A stretch of 48,890 bases of DNA from an uncultured Methylobacillus sp. Lineage in GTDB: Bacteria; Pseudomonadota; Gammaproteobacteria; Burkholderiales; Methylophilaceae. The notes beneath the pieces were generated by a model that did not search any database, had not been told where the DNA came from, and was given only the letters and a program-made list of their open reading frames with translations. Every line of letters begins with the position of its first letter. Within the stretch, counting starts at the first letter, position 1. The stretch lies in the NCBI GenBank assembly GCA_946478965.1, contig CAMLDQ010000005.1:1-48890 (forward strand), read 5' to 3'. This document shows positions 1 to 10,560 of this stretch, piece by piece. The position numbers and the translations under genes were made by a program.

Positions 1-553
1 CAGCGCGGTAGGCTTCCTTCACGGTGATCTTGCCGCCCAGCACCTGGATGAGCTTCTCGTTCGGCACGATCAGCAGTGAATCGACGTACTTGGCCAGTTC
101 TCCCACACCGTCTTCAGCCAGCTTCATGCGTTTGTTTTCAAACGAAAAAGGCTTGGTCACGACCGCCACTGTCAGGATTCCGAGTTCGCGCGCCACTTCG
201 GCCACCACCGGGGCGGCGCCGGTGCCGGTGCCGCCACCCATGCCGGCTGTGATGAACAGCATGTCCGCACCGTCGATAGTCTCGGCAATGCGCTCGCGAT
301 CCTCCAGTGCCGCTTCACGCCCCATATCGGGGCGGCCGCCGGCGCCGAGACCGCGCGTCAGTTCCGCGCCCAACTGCAGCTGGATCTTGGCGCGACTCTT
401 CTTCAGCACCTGCATGTCGGTGTTGGCGACGATGAATTCGACGCCGTTTACATTGTTGTCGATCATGTGCTCGATCGCGTTGCCGCCGCAACCTCCCACC
501 CCGATGACCTTGATGACTGCTTCCTGCGAATCCCTATCCATAATTTCAAACAT
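1..553 (-). CDS. ftsZ: Cell division protein FtsZ, N-terminal part (cut by window edge)
   Basis: Tubulin-like GTPase that polymerises into the cytokinetic Z ring. Only the first 184 codons are inside the window; the gene runs off at base 1. The N-terminal GTPase fold is clear: GVGGCGGNA at residues 18-26 and the tubulin signature GGGTGTG at 106-112, followed by the FSFENKRM stretch. The ATG at 551-553 is preceded by a strong AAGGAGG ribosome site six bases upstream, which fixes the start. It is the last gene visible in the dcw cluster, 65 bases after ftsA, and its own strong ribosome site fits the high expression FtsZ needs. Identity is certain; the C-terminal FtsA/ZipA-binding tail cannot be seen. 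Confidence 0.97.
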   Translation of the reverse strand, partial: MFEIMDRDSQEAVIKVIGVGGCGGNAIEHMIDNNVNGVEFIVANTDMQVLKKSRAKIQLQLGAELTRGLGAGGRPDMGREAALEDRERIAETIDGADMLFITAGMGGGTGTGAAPVVAEVARELGILTVAVVTKPFSFENKRMKLAEDGVGELAKYVDSLLIVPNEKLIQVLGGKITVKEAYRA

Positions 554-618
554 CTTGCTTCCTCCTTGTCGTCTGCCGTAACTGATTCAACTCAACTGCC
601 TTAAACAATTCACCCAGG

Positions 619-1857
619 TCAGAAATTGCCCTGGAACCAACTTCTCATCTTTTCCCATATCCGTTCCAGCGAGTTGGCCTCGAGCTGGCCCTGGATATGA
701 CGCTCGATCTGCTGCTTGCCCATCAACACCAGCCCCACGCCGGTGGCGTAGCGCGGATTCCCCACCACCTCGGAAAGCCCCCCCACGTAGCGCGGCAAGC
801 CGAGACGCACCGGCATGTGGAAGATTTCCTCACCCAGCTCCACCATGCCGCGCATCTGGCTGCTGCCGCCGGTGATGACGATGCCGGACGCGATCATCTC
901 TTCCATGCCGCTGCGGCGCAGCTCGCCCAGCACGAACTCATACAGTTCAACCACGCGCGGCTCGATCACTTCGGCCAGCGTCTGCACCGAAAGCTGGCGC
1001 GGATCGCGGCCGTCCACCCCCGGCACCTCGACAATCTCCTTGGGATCGGCGAGCTGGCGCAGCGAACAGCCGTGCTTGACCTTGATGTCCTCAGCCGACT
1101 GAGTTGGCGTCCTGAACGCCACTGCAACGTCGTTGGTGATCTGGTCGCCGGCAATCGGAATCACCGCGGTATGCCGGATTGCACCCTGCTTGAACACGGC
1201 GATATCGGTCGTGCCGCCGCCGATATCCACCAGGCACACGCCCAATTCCTTCTCGTCTTCGGTCAGCGCTGCCACGCTGGAAGCCAGCGGCTGTAACACG
1301 AGATCCGTCACCTCCAGCCCACAGCGCTTCACGCATTTGACGATGTTCTGCGCCGCCGACACCGCACCGGTGACGATATGCACCTTCACTTCCAGCTTCA
1401 TGCCGCTCATACCGATCGGCTCGCGCACATCTTCCTGACCGTCGATGATGAATTCCTGCGTCAGGATGTGCAGGATCTGCTGGTCGGACGGCAACGCAAT
1501 CGCGCGCGCCGTCTCCACCACGCGGTCGACATCGGCCTGCGCCACCTCGGCATCCTTGATCTTTACCATGCCGTGCGAATTGAGGCTTTTGATGTGGCTG
1601 CCGGCGATGCCGGTGAACACACTGGTAATCTTGCAATCCGCCATCAGCTCGGCCTCTTCCAGCGCGCGCTGGATGGCCTGTACGGTGGAGTCGATATTGA
1701 CCACAACTCCCTTTTTCAGGCCGCGAGACGGGTGCTGCCCCAGCCCGATCACCTTGAGCCCGCCTTCCGGCTGCAACTCGGCCACGATCGCGACGATCTT
1801 GGAGGTCCCGATATCCAGACCAACGATCAAGTTCTTGTTTTCCCTCATCCTGCTCAT
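619..1857 (-). CDS. ftsA: Cell division protein FtsA
   Basis: Actin-like ATPase that tethers FtsZ filaments to the inner membrane and helps switch on septal peptidoglycan synthesis. The 412-residue product has the actin-family phosphate loop LDIGTSKI near the N-terminus, a second nucleotide loop DIGGGTTD in the middle and GGSSQMRGM near the end. It finishes in a short basic, aromatic stretch (WEKMRSWFQ), as expected for the membrane-targeting amphipathic helix. A longer reading exists, but the ATG at 1855-1857 has GGAG seven bases upstream and gives the family's usual length. It lies 22 bases after ftsQ and 65 bases before ftsZ, the standard order. Confidence 0.97.
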   Translation of the reverse strand: MSRMRENKNLIVGLDIGTSKIVAIVAELQPEGGLKVIGLGQHPSRGLKKGVVVNIDSTVQAIQRALEEAELMADCKITSVFTGIAGSHIKSLNSHGMVKIKDAEVAQADVDRVVETARAIALPSDQQILHILTQEFIIDGQEDVREPIGMSGMKLEVKVHIVTGAVSAAQNIVKCVKRCGLEVTDLVLQPLASSVAALTEDEKELGVCLVDIGGGTTDIAVFKQGAIRHTAVIPIAGDQITNDVAVAFRTPTQSAEDIKVKHGCSLRQLADPKEIVEVPGVDGRDPRQLSVQTLAEVIEPRVVELYEFVLGELRRSGMEEMIASGIVITGGSSQMRGMVELGEEIFHMPVRLGLPRYVGGLSEVVGNPRYATGVGLVLMGKQQIERHIQGQLEANSLERIWEKMRSWFQGNF

Positions 1858-1879
1858 GTCATTTCTCCATAGCGGGGCG

Positions 1880-2611
1880 TCATGCCGCCCCGTGTTCCTT
1901 GTTGCCTTCGCCGGCCTTGCCTGGCCGGCGTACGGCAAATCCGTTCGGATAGCGCAGATCTACATAGGCCACTGGCGCTCCCAGCTTTCCTAACGTGGTG
2001 TCGTACACACGCGCAAACTTCTGCAGACGCGCGTCCATATGGTCACGTCCCACGGCAATCACCATCCCTGTGCTTGTCCCTATCTCCCATGCGCGGCGCG
2101 GCGACAGCGCCAGTTGCATCACCTTCATCCCGGTCGGCTGCAACAGATTGCTGAACGTGGCGTAATGCTCTGCCACTTCGCGCACGCCATCCCCCGGGCC
2201 ATAGAACACCGGCAGCTCGCTGTCGGAGGCAGCGTGGAACAATTCGCCGTAGCTGTTGACCAGCGCGATGTTGCCCCAGCGAGCCAGCTCCTTGTGTTCC
2301 TCCACCGTCACTTCCAGACTGGATGGCCAGCGCCGCCGCACGCTCACATTGCGCACCCAGGGCAGCTTCTGGAACGCATTACGTGCCTGCACCAGATCCA
2401 GCGTGAAAAAATTGCCGCGCAAATGCCTCCCGACGATGAGCTGCAGCTGCTCGCGCGTTACGTGGTGCAGCTCGCCTTCCACCTTGACTTCCCGCAAAGG
2501 AAAGATCGGCAGATGGATCACCACGAATACCACCGAATAAAGCAGCAGGACCGCCGCCAACGCATACAGGAAGTTGGCGATCCAGAGCAGCACATTCGGC
2601 CTATCCCACAT
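1880..2611 (-). CDS. ftsQ: Cell division protein FtsQ
   Basis: Bitopic divisome protein that recruits FtsL/FtsB and downstream septal enzymes. The 243-residue product has a short cytoplasmic N-terminus and one membrane helix at about residues 7-32 ([24 protein letters not shown]). A POTRA domain follows ([18 protein letters not shown] onward) and then the beta domain. The ATG at 2609-2611 has GGAG seven bases upstream; a 14-residue longer reading has no such support. The start overlaps the end of ddlB by 11 bases, so translation is probably coupled. Sequence identity is low in this family; the call rests on topology, POTRA-like sequence and position. Confidence 0.95.
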   Translation of the reverse strand: MWDRPNVLLWIANFLYALAAVLLLYSVVFVVIHLPIFPLREVKVEGELHHVTREQLQLIVGRHLRGNFFTLDLVQARNAFQKLPWVRNVSVRRRWPSSLEVTVEEHKELARWGNIALVNSYGELFHAASDSELPVFYGPGDGVREVAEHYATFSNLLQPTGMKVMQLALSPRRAWEIGTSTGMVIAVGRDHMDARLQKFARVYDTTLGKLGAPVAYVDLRYPNGFAVRRPGKAGEGNKEHGAA

Positions 2612-3506
2612 GTGCCATCTCCAGAATGCGCAGCACCAGCGCATCGAACGCAATACCGGCGGCTTTGGCGCCCATCGGCACCAGACTGTGATCGGTCATG
2701 CCGGGCGACATGTTGGCCTCCAGGAAATAGTGCTTGCCCGCCTCGTCCATCAGGAAATCCACCCTCCCCCAGCCTTGCCCGCCCAATACGCGGAACGCCT
2801 GCAACGCCTGCGCCCGAATCGCCAGCTCTTGCGCTTCCGGCAGGCCGCACGGGCACAGGTAGCGCGTGTCGTCGCGCAGATACTTCGCTTCGTAGTCGTA
2901 AAACTCGTTGGCCGGGACGATCTGGATCACCGGCAAGGCCTGGTCGCCCAGGATGCCGACGGTGTATTCGCCGCCGCCGATGAATTGTTCGGCCAGCACC
3001 AGCGGGTCGTACTTGGCAGCTTCCTCATAAGCCGCCTTCAAGCCGCCGGCCGTCTTGACCTTGCTGATGCCGATGCTGGAGCCTTCGTTGGCCGGCTTCA
3101 CGAACATTGGCAGTCCCAGAGACTTTTCCACGGCAGCAAAATCGCTGTCTTGCGTCAGCAGCTCGAATGCCGGCGTCGGAATACCGGCCGCCTGCCACAG
3201 CAATTTTGACCGCCACTTATCCATGCCGACCGCCGCCGCCATCACACCGCTACCGGTATAGGGAATGCCCATCAGCTCCAGGGCGCCCTGGATGGTACCG
3301 TCCTCGCCATAGCGGCCGTGCAGCGCGATGAATACACGGTCATAGGCTTCCAGGTCATGCAGCGGACGTTCCGCCGGGTCGAATGCATGCGCATCCACAC
3401 CGCCTCGCTTGAGTGCTGCCAGTACCGCATTGCCGCTGTTGAGCGATACCGCACGCTCGGCGGAGCGTCCGCCCAGCAATACGGCTACTTTTCCGAAATC
3501 CGTCAT
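2601..3506 (-). CDS. ddlB: D-alanine--D-alanine ligase
   Basis: ATP-grasp ligase that joins two D-alanines to make the D-Ala-D-Ala end of the peptidoglycan stem peptide, in the cytosol. The 301-residue length is typical of the DdlB group. Visible features are the N-terminal [16 protein letters not shown] signature, the ATP-grasp stretch [16 protein letters not shown], the glycine-rich [10 protein letters not shown], and the catalytic end [17 protein letters not shown] carrying the metal-binding Glu and Asn. It sits between murB and ftsQ. Its start is separated from murB by a 99-base repeat-like element rather than the usual overlap, while its end overlaps ftsQ. Confidence 0.97.
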   Translation of the reverse strand: MTDFGKVAVLLGGRSAERAVSLNSGNAVLAALKRGGVDAHAFDPAERPLHDLEAYDRVFIALHGRYGEDGTIQGALELMGIPYTGSGVMAAAVGMDKWRSKLLWQAAGIPTPAFELLTQDSDFAAVEKSLGLPMFVKPANEGSSIGISKVKTAGGLKAAYEEAAKYDPLVLAEQFIGGGEYTVGILGDQALPVIQIVPANEFYDYEAKYLRDDTRYLCPCGLPEAQELAIRAQALQAFRVLGGQGWGRVDFLMDEAGKHYFLEANMSPGMTDHSLVPMGAKAAGIAFDALVLRILEMAHVG

Positions 3507-3516
3507 CTCATTCCTT

Positions 3517-3617
3517 TAGTGAAGGGAGAAGGGACAAGGGGGATGCCCCCTCCCTGCCCTCCCCCTGCCGGGGGAGGAAGGTAGAGACCCTTCACCCTTC
3601 CCCCTTTACCCTTCACG
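3517..3617. repeat. Intergenic inverted-repeat hairpin element inside the dcw cluster
   Basis: This is the only sizeable gap between overlapping mur genes in this part of the cluster. It holds a perfect 8-base stem with a TGCC loop (CCTCCCCC at 3558-3565, GGGGGAGG at 3570-3577). Around it are purine-rich and pyrimidine-rich arms: GTGAAGGG at 3521-3528 and its complement CCCTTCAC at 3588-3595 and again at 3609-3616. The last CCCTTCAC copy lies within the 3' end of murB (minus strand), so the element supplies the end of that gene. C/G-rich hairpins of this style are dispersed repeats in many proteobacteria. Whether this one is repeated elsewhere in the genome cannot be seen here. Confidence 0.6.
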
Positions 3618-4490
3618 AGTTTCTTCTCCAATAATCTTCACTTCACGCTGCAAATCGACGCCCTGCTGCTGCAGAACCGTGTCATGCATGTGCGCAATCA
3701 GCCTCTCGATGTCATCCGCCGTGGCTTCGCCCAGGTTGACGACGAAATTCGCATGCTTTTCCGACACTTGCGCGCCGCCGATGCGATAGCCTTTCAATCC
3801 GCACAATTCGATCAGCCGCGCCGCATGGTCGCCTTCCGGGTTGCGGAAAGTGGAGCCGGCGTTGGGCTGGTTGAGCGGCTGCGTCGCCAGCCGCTTGGCC
3901 AGCAGTGCCTTGATCTTTTCCTCCGCCACGCTGGCTTCGCCGGCATGCAGTTGAAACCAGGCCGCAACGAACCACTCCTCGCCCGGTAGCGCCACGTGGC
4001 GGTAGCCGACCTCGACATCCACCTGGCTGCGTTCATGCACTTGTCCGTGCCGGTCTATGGTCATTGCGCGGCTGACGATGTCCCAGGTTTCGCCGCCGTG
4101 GCAGCCGGCGTTCATCGCCAGCGCCCCGCCCACCGTGCCCGGCACGCCGGCGAGGAATTCGGCGCCGTGCAGATGTTCCCGAGCTGCGAACTTGGCGAGC
4201 TTGGCGCAGGTCACGCCCGCTTCGGCATAGACCGTCGTTCCTTCGAAGCGCAACCCGGTCAGCGCATCGTGCATCAGCACCACCGTGCCGCGGATACCGC
4301 CATCACGCACCAGCAGGTTGGATCCCAGGCCGACAAAGTGCACCGGCTCGCCGTGCGGTACGTCTTGCAGGAAAGACTGCAAATCCGCCAGGTTCGCCGG
4401 CATGTAGAGACGATCCGCCGTACCGCCGACGCGCCAGCTGGTGTAGCGGCGCATCGATTCGTTCAGCAGCAAAGTGCCCTGCACGCTCAT
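3606..4490 (-). CDS. murB: UDP-N-acetylenolpyruvoylglucosamine reductase MurB
   Basis: FAD enzyme that reduces the enolpyruvyl group of UDP-GlcNAc-enolpyruvate with NADPH to give UDP-MurNAc. The 294-residue product shows the FAD-binding motifs [25 protein letters not shown] and [19 protein letters not shown], and the substrate motif [13 protein letters not shown] carrying the catalytic Ser. It is shorter than the E. coli enzyme (342). The ATG overlaps the murC stop by four bases (4487-4490). Its last codons lie inside the repeat-like element at 3517-3617, so the original C-terminus may have been replaced by the element. Confidence 0.97.
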   Translation of the reverse strand: MSVQGTLLLNESMRRYTSWRVGGTADRLYMPANLADLQSFLQDVPHGEPVHFVGLGSNLLVRDGGIRGTVVLMHDALTGLRFEGTTVYAEAGVTCAKLAKFAAREHLHGAEFLAGVPGTVGGALAMNAGCHGGETWDIVSRAMTIDRHGQVHERSQVDVEVGYRHVALPGEEWFVAAWFQLHAGEASVAEEKIKALLAKRLATQPLNQPNAGSTFRNPEGDHAARLIELCGLKGYRIGGAQVSEKHANFVVNLGEATADDIERLIAHMHDTVLQQQGVDLQREVKIIGEETREG

Positions 4491-5884
4491 GACGTCGCGG
4501 CCTCCCGCGTCTTGGCGGCCACCTGGCCGATGGAGCCCGCGCCCATGACGATGACCACGTCGCCATCCTGCGCCAAGCCGAGAATCGCTTCCGGTAGCTC
4601 CGCCGGGGTGTCCACGAACAGTGGCTCGACCTTGCCCGCGACGCGCACCGCACGCACCAGGCTGCGTCCGTCGGCGGCGACGATGCGCGCCTCGCCAGCC
4701 GGGTACACCTCGGTCAGCAGCACGGTATCGGCCGTGGACAACACTTTGACGAAATCCTCGAAACAGTCCCGGGTACGGGTATAGCGGTGCGGCTGGAAGG
4801 CGAGCACCAGCCGGCGGCCGGGGAAGGCGCCGCGTGCGGCATTGATCACCGCCTGCATTTCCACCGGGTGATGGCCGTAGTCGTCGATCAGCGTAAAGCT
4901 GCCGCCGGAGCGCGCCGGCACCTCGCCATAGCGTTCGAAACGGCGCCCAACACCCTTGAATTCACGCAAGGCCTTGACGATGGCCTGGTCGGGCACATTC
5001 AGTTCGCTGGCTACGGCAATCGCGGCCAGCGCATTCTGCACGTAATGCATGCCGGGCAGGTTGAGCACGACGTCGAACTCGGTCACCTTGCCGTTGATCC
5101 GCCGCACGGTAAACAGCATCTGCCCGCCCTCGGCACGCACGTTGACGGCGCGCACCAGCGCATCCTCGCTGAATCCGTAAGGGGTCACCGGCTTGCCGAT
5201 GCGCGGCAGAATGGCACGCACATTCGGGTCGTCCACACATACCACGGCCATGCCCCAGAACGGCAGACACTGCAGAAATTCGACAAAAGCACTCTTGAGC
5301 TTCTCGAAGTCATGCTCGTAGGTATCCATATGGTCCTGGTCGATGTTGGTAACCACGGAGATCACCGGGGACAGGTGCAAAAAGGAAGCGTCGGACTCGT
5401 CCGCTTCCGCGACGATATATTCACCCTGCCCCAGTCGCGCATTGGTGCCGGCCGCTTCCAGACGTCCGCCGATGACGAAGGTCGGATCCATGCCGGCTTC
5501 TGCCAGAATGCTGGCGATCAGGCTGGTGGTCGTGGTCTTGCCATGCGTACCGGCAACCGCGATCCCCTGCCGGAACCGCATCAGTTCGGCCAGCATCATC
5601 GCGCGCGGAATAATGGGCACCTTGCGCTCGCGTGCCGCAACAATTTCCGGGTTTCCTTCGTCCACGGCCGTGGACACCACCACGACATCAGCCTCTGCCA
5701 GATGTTCGGTCGCGTGCCCTTGCCGTACCGTCGCCCCCAAGCCAGACAGGCGACGCGTCACGGCATTGTCCGCAAGGTCGGAACCACTGACGGAAAAGCC
5801 GAGGTTGAGCAGCACTTCGGCAATGCCGCTCATGCCCGAGCCGCCGATCCCGACAAAGTGGATGTTTTTCACTTTATGTTTCAT
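4487..5884 (-). CDS. murC: UDP-N-acetylmuramate--L-alanine ligase MurC
   Basis: Mur ligase that adds the first amino acid, L-alanine, to UDP-MurNAc using ATP. The 465-residue product begins [20 protein letters not shown], with the Rossmann motif at residues 12-20 and the ATP loop GTHGKTTT at 112-119. The central EADESDASF and the C-terminal domain with DYGHHPVE and FQPHRYTRT are typical of MurC. A much longer in-frame reading reaches back into murG but has no family match; the ATG at 5882-5884 overlaps the murG stop (ATGA), the usual coupling in this cluster. It lies between murG and murB. Confidence 0.98.
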   Translation of the reverse strand: MKHKVKNIHFVGIGGSGMSGIAEVLLNLGFSVSGSDLADNAVTRRLSGLGATVRQGHATEHLAEADVVVVSTAVDEGNPEIVAARERKVPIIPRAMMLAELMRFRQGIAVAGTHGKTTTTSLIASILAEAGMDPTFVIGGRLEAAGTNARLGQGEYIVAEADESDASFLHLSPVISVVTNIDQDHMDTYEHDFEKLKSAFVEFLQCLPFWGMAVVCVDDPNVRAILPRIGKPVTPYGFSEDALVRAVNVRAEGGQMLFTVRRINGKVTEFDVVLNLPGMHYVQNALAAIAVASELNVPDQAIVKALREFKGVGRRFERYGEVPARSGGSFTLIDDYGHHPVEMQAVINAARGAFPGRRLVLAFQPHRYTRTRDCFEDFVKVLSTADTVLLTEVYPAGEARIVAADGRSLVRAVRVAGKVEPLFVDTPAELPEAILGLAQDGDVVIVMGAGSIGQVAAKTREAATS

Positions 5885-6942
5885 CGTGCCTGCTCCTTGC
5901 AGATAGCGGCCACCGTTGCCGTGGCTTGTGGCTTGCCCAGTGCACGCGCCCGCTGCGCCATCGCCAGCAGCGTTTCGCGCTCGAAACCGGCAATCAGGCT
6001 CGCCAGCTTGTCCGGCGTCATTTCCGCTTGCTTCATCAGCACTGCGGCGCCGTTCTCCGACAGGTAGCGGGCGTTGCAGGTCTGATGGTCGTCCACCGCA
6101 TGCGGGAACGGCACCAGCACGCTCGCTACGCCGGCCACCGACAGTTCGGCAATCGTCAATGCGCCTGCACGGCAAATCACCAGGTCGGCCCAGGCATAGG
6201 TTGCCGCCATGTCCTGGATGAAAGCGCGCGTCTCGGCGCGCACGCCGGCCTTTTGGTAATTTTCATTCAAGGCGTTGATATGCTGTTCGCCCGCCTGGTG
6301 GATCACTTCCGGGCGTGCGGCTTCCGGCAGTCGCATCAACGCTTGCGGCACTTGCTCGTTCAACCCCTGTGCACCCAGGCTGCCGCCGACGACCAGCAGG
6401 CGGATCGGACCAGTGCGCCCGGCCAGGCGTTGTTCGGGCGCCGGAACAGCGGCAATCTCGGCACGCACCGGATTGCCGACCAGCGCCGCCTTGTCGCCGA
6501 ACGCGGACGGGAAGGCCGCCAGCACCTTGCGCGCCAAATGCGATAACACCCGGTTGGTCAACCCGGCGATGGAATTCTGTTCATGTATCACTAACGGGCG
6601 ACGCAGCAGCCACGCCGTCAGCCCGCCAGGAAACGCCGCAAAACCGCCCATACCCAGCACCACATTGGGTTGATAACGCCGCATCGCCTTCATGCTCTGC
6701 AGACAGGCTTGCATCACTTGCACGGGTGCCGCCAGCTTGCGCAACAGGCCCTTGCCGCGTACCCCGCGCATGCGGATCATCGCGACATCGTAGTCTTTCC
6801 CGGCAATCAGCCGGTTTTCCATACCGCCCTCGGTCGCCAGCCAGACGATCTTCCAGCCCTCCGCCTTGAGGTAATCGGCCACCGCCATCGCCGGATAGAC
6901 GTGTCCGCCGGTGCCGCCTGCCATCACCATCAGCGTGCTCAT
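5881..6942 (-). CDS. murG: UDP-GlcNAc:lipid I N-acetylglucosaminyltransferase MurG
   Basis: Peripheral GT28 glycosyltransferase on the inner face of the cytoplasmic membrane that adds GlcNAc to lipid I to form lipid II. The 353-residue product starts [21 protein letters not shown], with the lipid-binding GGTGGH loop. It has a second glycine-rich loop [13 protein letters not shown] and the UDP-GlcNAc site [12 protein letters not shown] with HAVDDHQ. The ATG at 6940-6942 overlaps the ftsW stop by four bases; the longer upstream reading is not supported. Placing murG directly after ftsW keeps lipid II synthesis next to the septal polymerase. Confidence 0.98.
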   Translation of the reverse strand: MSTLMVMAGGTGGHVYPAMAVADYLKAEGWKIVWLATEGGMENRLIAGKDYDVAMIRMRGVRGKGLLRKLAAPVQVMQACLQSMKAMRRYQPNVVLGMGGFAAFPGGLTAWLLRRPLVIHEQNSIAGLTNRVLSHLARKVLAAFPSAFGDKAALVGNPVRAEIAAVPAPEQRLAGRTGPIRLLVVGGSLGAQGLNEQVPQALMRLPEAARPEVIHQAGEQHINALNENYQKAGVRAETRAFIQDMAATYAWADLVICRAGALTIAELSVAGVASVLVPFPHAVDDHQTCNARYLSENGAAVLMKQAEMTPDKLASLIAGFERETLLAMAQRARALGKPQATATVAAICKEQAR

Positions 6943-8099
6943 GCCGGCAACCCCTTCATCACGCGCCGGTTTTCCCAGTCCACGCGCAGCAGTACCGCCA
7001 GGGCGATGCAATTGGCGACTATCGCGCTGCCGCCGAACGACAGCAGCGGCAAGGTCAACCCCTTGGTCGGCAACAGCCCCATGTTGACCCCCATGTTGAT
7101 AATGCTCTGCACGCCCAGCCAAATGCCGATGCCTTGCGCCATCAATGCCTGGAAGTGACGCTCGTGCGACAGCGCCTCCTTGCCGATCGAGAATGCACGC
7201 AGCACCAGCCAGGCGAACATCAGCCCGACCACCGCCACGCCGACGAAGCCGAGCTCCTCTGCAATCACCGCGAGCAGGAAATCGGTGTGGGCTTCCGGCA
7301 GATAGAGCAGTTTTTCGACGCTGGCGCCCAGGCCGACCCCAAACCATTCGCCGCGCCCGAACGCGATCAATGCGTGCGACAGCTGGTAGCCCTTGCCGAA
7401 CGGATCGGCCCACGGGTCCATGAAACCGGTAATGCGCTGCAAGCGGTAGGGCGAACTCCAGATCAGCAGCACCACGCCGACCACCAGCAGCCCAACCAGC
7501 CAGGCGAAGATACGGCCATTGATGCCGCCCAGCCAGAGAATCGAAATAGTGATGGATGCGATCACCGCGAATGCGCCGAAATCCGGCTCGCGCAGCAACA
7601 GGCCGCCCACCAGCAGCATCACCGCCAACATCGGCAGGAAACTCTTGGTGAAGCTGTCCATGAAAGAGGCCTTGCGCACCGTGTAGTCCGCCACATAGAA
7701 CGTGGCGAACAGCTTCATCAGTTCGGATGGCTGCAGGTTGGAAAAACCGAGCGGAATCCAGCGGCGGCTGCCGTTGACCTCGCGCCCGATGCCGGGCACC
7801 AGCACCAGCATCAGCAATACCAGTCCGGCGAGGAAAAGATAAGGCGCAACGCGCTGCCAGACCTGCGTCGGGACCTGGAAAGTCATGAATCCGGCGAACA
7901 ACGCGATCGTCAGATAGGCCGCATGGCGTACCGCGTAATAGGTCGACTGGTGCCCCGTCGCCTTGTCGGCTTCCGCCAGCGCGATGGAGGCCGAGTACAC
8001 CATCACCAGACCGAATCCGAGCAGCAGCAGTACGACCCAGAGCAGTCCCTGGTCGTAACTCGGTGCGGTGATCTTGTCGCGGTTGCTGAGCATGTACAT
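6939..8099 (-). CDS. ftsW: Septal peptidoglycan polymerase FtsW (SEDS family)
   Basis: Polytopic SEDS-family glycosyltransferase that polymerises lipid II at the septum together with FtsI. The 386-residue product has about ten membrane segments, the early [21 protein letters not shown] helix, the [19 protein letters not shown] motif and the C-terminal signature [25 protein letters not shown]. The ATG at 8097-8099 follows GGGAG by eight bases and shares one base with the murD stop. A GTG codon earlier is possible and would add one residue. It is flanked by murD and murG. Confidence 0.97.
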   Translation of the reverse strand: MYMLSNRDKITAPSYDQGLLWVVLLLLGFGLVMVYSASIALAEADKATGHQSTYYAVRHAAYLTIALFAGFMTFQVPTQVWQRVAPYLFLAGLVLLMLVLVPGIGREVNGSRRWIPLGFSNLQPSELMKLFATFYVADYTVRKASFMDSFTKSFLPMLAVMLLVGGLLLREPDFGAFAVIASITISILWLGGINGRIFAWLVGLLVVGVVLLIWSSPYRLQRITGFMDPWADPFGKGYQLSHALIAFGRGEWFGVGLGASVEKLLYLPEAHTDFLLAVIAEELGFVGVAVVGLMFAWLVLRAFSIGKEALSHERHFQALMAQGIGIWLGVQSIINMGVNMGLLPTKGLTLPLLSFGGSAIVANCIALAVLLRVDWENRRVMKGLPA

Positions 8100-9460
8100 C
8101 ACTTCAGCTCCCTGACTGCATCGATAAATACCTCGGCGCGATGGGCGTAGTTGCGGAACATATCCCAGCTCGCACAGGCGGGCGACAGCAGGATCACGTC
8201 ACCCGGCAAGGACAGTGCATATGCCTGCGCGACGGCATCCTGCATACTTTCCGCCCGCTGCACATGACAGGCGCCGGCAATGGCAGCTTCGATCTGCGGG
8301 CCGTCGCGGCCGATCTGCACCACCGCGCGCGTTTTCGCCACCGCGTCGCGCAAGGGCGTGAAGTCCTGTCCTTTGCCGTCGCCACCGGCAATCAGCACCA
8401 CGGGCGCGGTAAATCCCATCAGGGCGGCGCCCGTCGCACCGACGTTGGTACCCTTGGAATCGTCGTAGAACTTGCGCCCATTCACCTCGGCCACGAATTC
8501 CACCCGATGGGCCAAGCCCTTGAACGTCTTGAGCGCAGCCAGCATTGGCGCATATTGCAGGCCAATCGCCCGGCACAGGGCCAACGCCGCCAGCGCGTTC
8601 GCGGCATTATGCAGGCCGGCGATCGGCAGTTCGTCAAGCTTAAGCAGCTGCTCATGCCCCTTGCCCAGCCAGCGGCAACCGTCCCGGTCGAGCAGGCCGT
8701 ATTCCGTGGCATCCTTGCCCGGCTGCAGACCGAAGGTTCGCACATCTGCATGCGTATGCCGCATTGCCATCACGCGTGCATCGTCGCGATTCAGCACTTG
8801 CACCTTGCAACCGTTGAAAATACGTTCCTTGGCCAGAGCATACTCATCTACCGTGACGTAGCGATCCATGTGGTCTGCCGAGATATTGAGCACCGTGGCT
8901 GCATCAGCCTGCAGATTATCCGTCGTCTCGAGCTGGAAGCTGGATAGTTCAAGCACCCACACATCCGGGACCTTGCCCGACAATTCGCGCTCGCCCAGCG
9001 CCTCCAGTACCGGCACGCCAATGTTCCCGGCGACGACGGTGTCCAGCCCGGCAGCCGCACATAAATGACCGGCCAAGCTGGTTACGGTGCTTTTGCCGTT
9101 GGAGCCGGTGATCGCGATCACCTTGGCATGCGTCCCGGCAACCGATCGCGCAAACAATTCCACATCGCCGATCACCGGGATACCACGCTTGCTCGCACGC
9201 TGAAGCTCCGGTTCGGCCAAGGGCACGCCAGGGCTGGCAACGATCAACTCGGCGTTTTGGAATACTGCCGCCACGAAGGGCCCAAGGTGGACCGGCATGC
9301 CAGGGAATTCCTTGCGCACCGAATCCAACCCCGGTGGATGCTCACGTGTGTCGGCGACAGACGGGCATGCGCCTTGGCGCTGCAGCCAGCGCAATGCCGA
9401 GAGCCCGGTATCCCCGAGCCCCAGCACCAGCACCTGTTTGTCCTTGAGTTGCGGTTTCAT
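8099..9460 (-). CDS. murD: UDP-N-acetylmuramoyl-L-alanine--D-glutamate ligase MurD
   Basis: Mur ligase that adds D-glutamate to UDP-MurNAc-L-alanine. The 453-residue product has the N-terminal [16 protein letters not shown]ossmann loop, the ATP loop GSNGKST at residues 119-125, the central [10 protein letters not shown] and the C-terminal [11 protein letters not shown]. The ATG at 9458-9460 overlaps the mraY stop by four bases. The N-terminal extension seen in the open frame falls inside mraY and is discarded. Gene order mraY-murD-ftsW is the standard one. Confidence 0.98.
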   Translation of the reverse strand: MKPQLKDKQVLVLGLGDTGLSALRWLQRQGACPSVADTREHPPGLDSVRKEFPGMPVHLGPFVAAVFQNAELIVASPGVPLAEPELQRASKRGIPVIGDVELFARSVAGTHAKVIAITGSNGKSTVTSLAGHLCAAAGLDTVVAGNIGVPVLEALGERELSGKVPDVWVLELSSFQLETTDNLQADAATVLNISADHMDRYVTVDEYALAKERIFNGCKVQVLNRDDARVMAMRHTHADVRTFGLQPGKDATEYGLLDRDGCRWLGKGHEQLLKLDELPIAGLHNAANALAALALCRAIGLQYAPMLAALKTFKGLAHRVEFVAEVNGRKFYDDSKGTNVGATGAALMGFTAPVVLIAGGDGKGQDFTPLRDAVAKTRAVVQIGRDGPQIEAAIAGACHVQRAESMQDAVAQAYALSLPGDVILLSPACASWDMFRNYAHRAEVFIDAVRELK

Positions 9461-10560
9461 CTGAGTTTCAGCGTCGAAAGCCCCAGCAGTACCAGCATCA
9501 TGGTGATAATCCAGAATCGCACCACAACCTGGGTTTCCTTCCAGCCCTTCTGCTCGTAGTGGTGATGCAGCGGCGCCATCAGGAAAATGCGACGCCCCAC
9601 GCCGTATTTCTTTTTGGTGTAGCGGAAGTAGGTGACTTGCGCAGCGACGGAAAGCGTTTCCACGACGAACACGCCGCCCATGATGAACAGCACGATTTCC
9701 TGCCGCACGATCACCGCCACCACGCCCAGCGCTGCACCCAGCGCCAGCGCGCCGACGTCGCCCATGAACACTTCCGCCGGGTAGGCGTTGAACCACAGGA
9801 ATCCCAATCCGGCACCCGCCATCGCAGCACAAAATACGGTCAGTTCACCCGCCCCAGGTACATAGGGAATGCCCAGGTATTTCGAGAAATAGAGGTGACC
9901 CGCCACATAGGCAAATACCGCCAGGGCGCTGCTTACCAGCACGGTCGGCATGATCGCGAGGCCATCCAGCCCATCGGTCAGGTTGACGGCATTGCTGCTA
10001 CCCACGATCACCAGATAGGTCAGCACAATGAAGCTGACCGCGCCTAACGGCAGCGCCAAATGCTTGAGGAACGGAAAGATCAGGGTCGTTTCCGCCGGCA
10101 GTGTTGCGTGATGGAACAGGAATACCGCCGCGCCGAACCCGAGCACCGACTGCCAGAAGTATTTTTCCTTGGCCGAGAGCCCCTTCGGATTGCGATGCAC
10201 GACCTTGCGCCAATCGTCGACCCAGCCGACGATGCCGAAGCCGAGCGTGACGACGAGCACCACCCACACATACTTGTTGGTCAGGTCTGCCCACAACAGT
10301 GTCGCAATCGCAATCGCCACCAGGATCAGTGCGCCGCCCATGGTCGGTGTCCCGGCCTTGATCAGATGCGTCTGCGGGCCGTCATCGCGCACCGCCTGCC
10401 CGACCTTGTATTGCGTCAGCTTCCGTATCATGGTCGGGCCGACCAGAAAGGAAATCAGCAATGCGGTCAGCGTCGCCAGGACCGCGCGCAAGGTGATGTA
10501 GTTGAATACATTGAAACCGCGAATGTCGTGCGCCAGCCAACGCGCCAATTCAAGCAGCAT
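9457..10560 (-). CDS. mraY: Phospho-N-acetylmuramoyl-pentapeptide transferase MraY
   Basis: Ten-helix membrane enzyme that moves phospho-MurNAc-pentapeptide from UDP onto undecaprenyl phosphate, making lipid I. The 367-residue product carries GTPTMGG at about residues 70-76, the catalytic Asp pair in VDDWRK at 114-119, the [13 protein letters not shown] motif and the C-terminal MAPLHHHYE loop. Its first 11 bases overlap the end of murF, and its stop overlaps the murD start. Length and motifs are those of the family, and identification is secure. Confidence 0.98.
   Translation of the reverse strand: MLLELARWLAHDIRGFNVFNYITLRAVLATLTALLISFLVGPTMIRKLTQYKVGQAVRDDGPQTHLIKAGTPTMGGALILVAIAIATLLWADLTNKYVWVVLVVTLGFGIVGWVDDWRKVVHRNPKGLSAKEKYFWQSVLGFGAAVFLFHHATLPAETTLIFPFLKHLALPLGAVSFIVLTYLVIVGSSNAVNLTDGLDGLAIMPTVLVSSALAVFAYVAGHLYFSKYLGIPYVPGAGELTVFCAAMAGAGLGFLWFNAYPAEVFMGDVGALALGAALGVVAVIVRQEIVLFIMGGVFVVETLSVAAQVTYFRYTKKKYGVGRRIFLMAPLHHHYEQKGWKETQVVVRFWIITMMLVLLGLSTLKLR

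Noticed and set aside
1858..1938. Longer ftsA start at 1938
   Set aside because: It would overlap the ftsQ end; the start at 1857 has a good ribosome site and the family's N-terminus.
2039..2983. 314-codon plus-strand open frame over ftsQ/ddlB
   Set aside because: Shadow of two certain genes; composition rich in Arg, His and Pro as typical for antisense frames.
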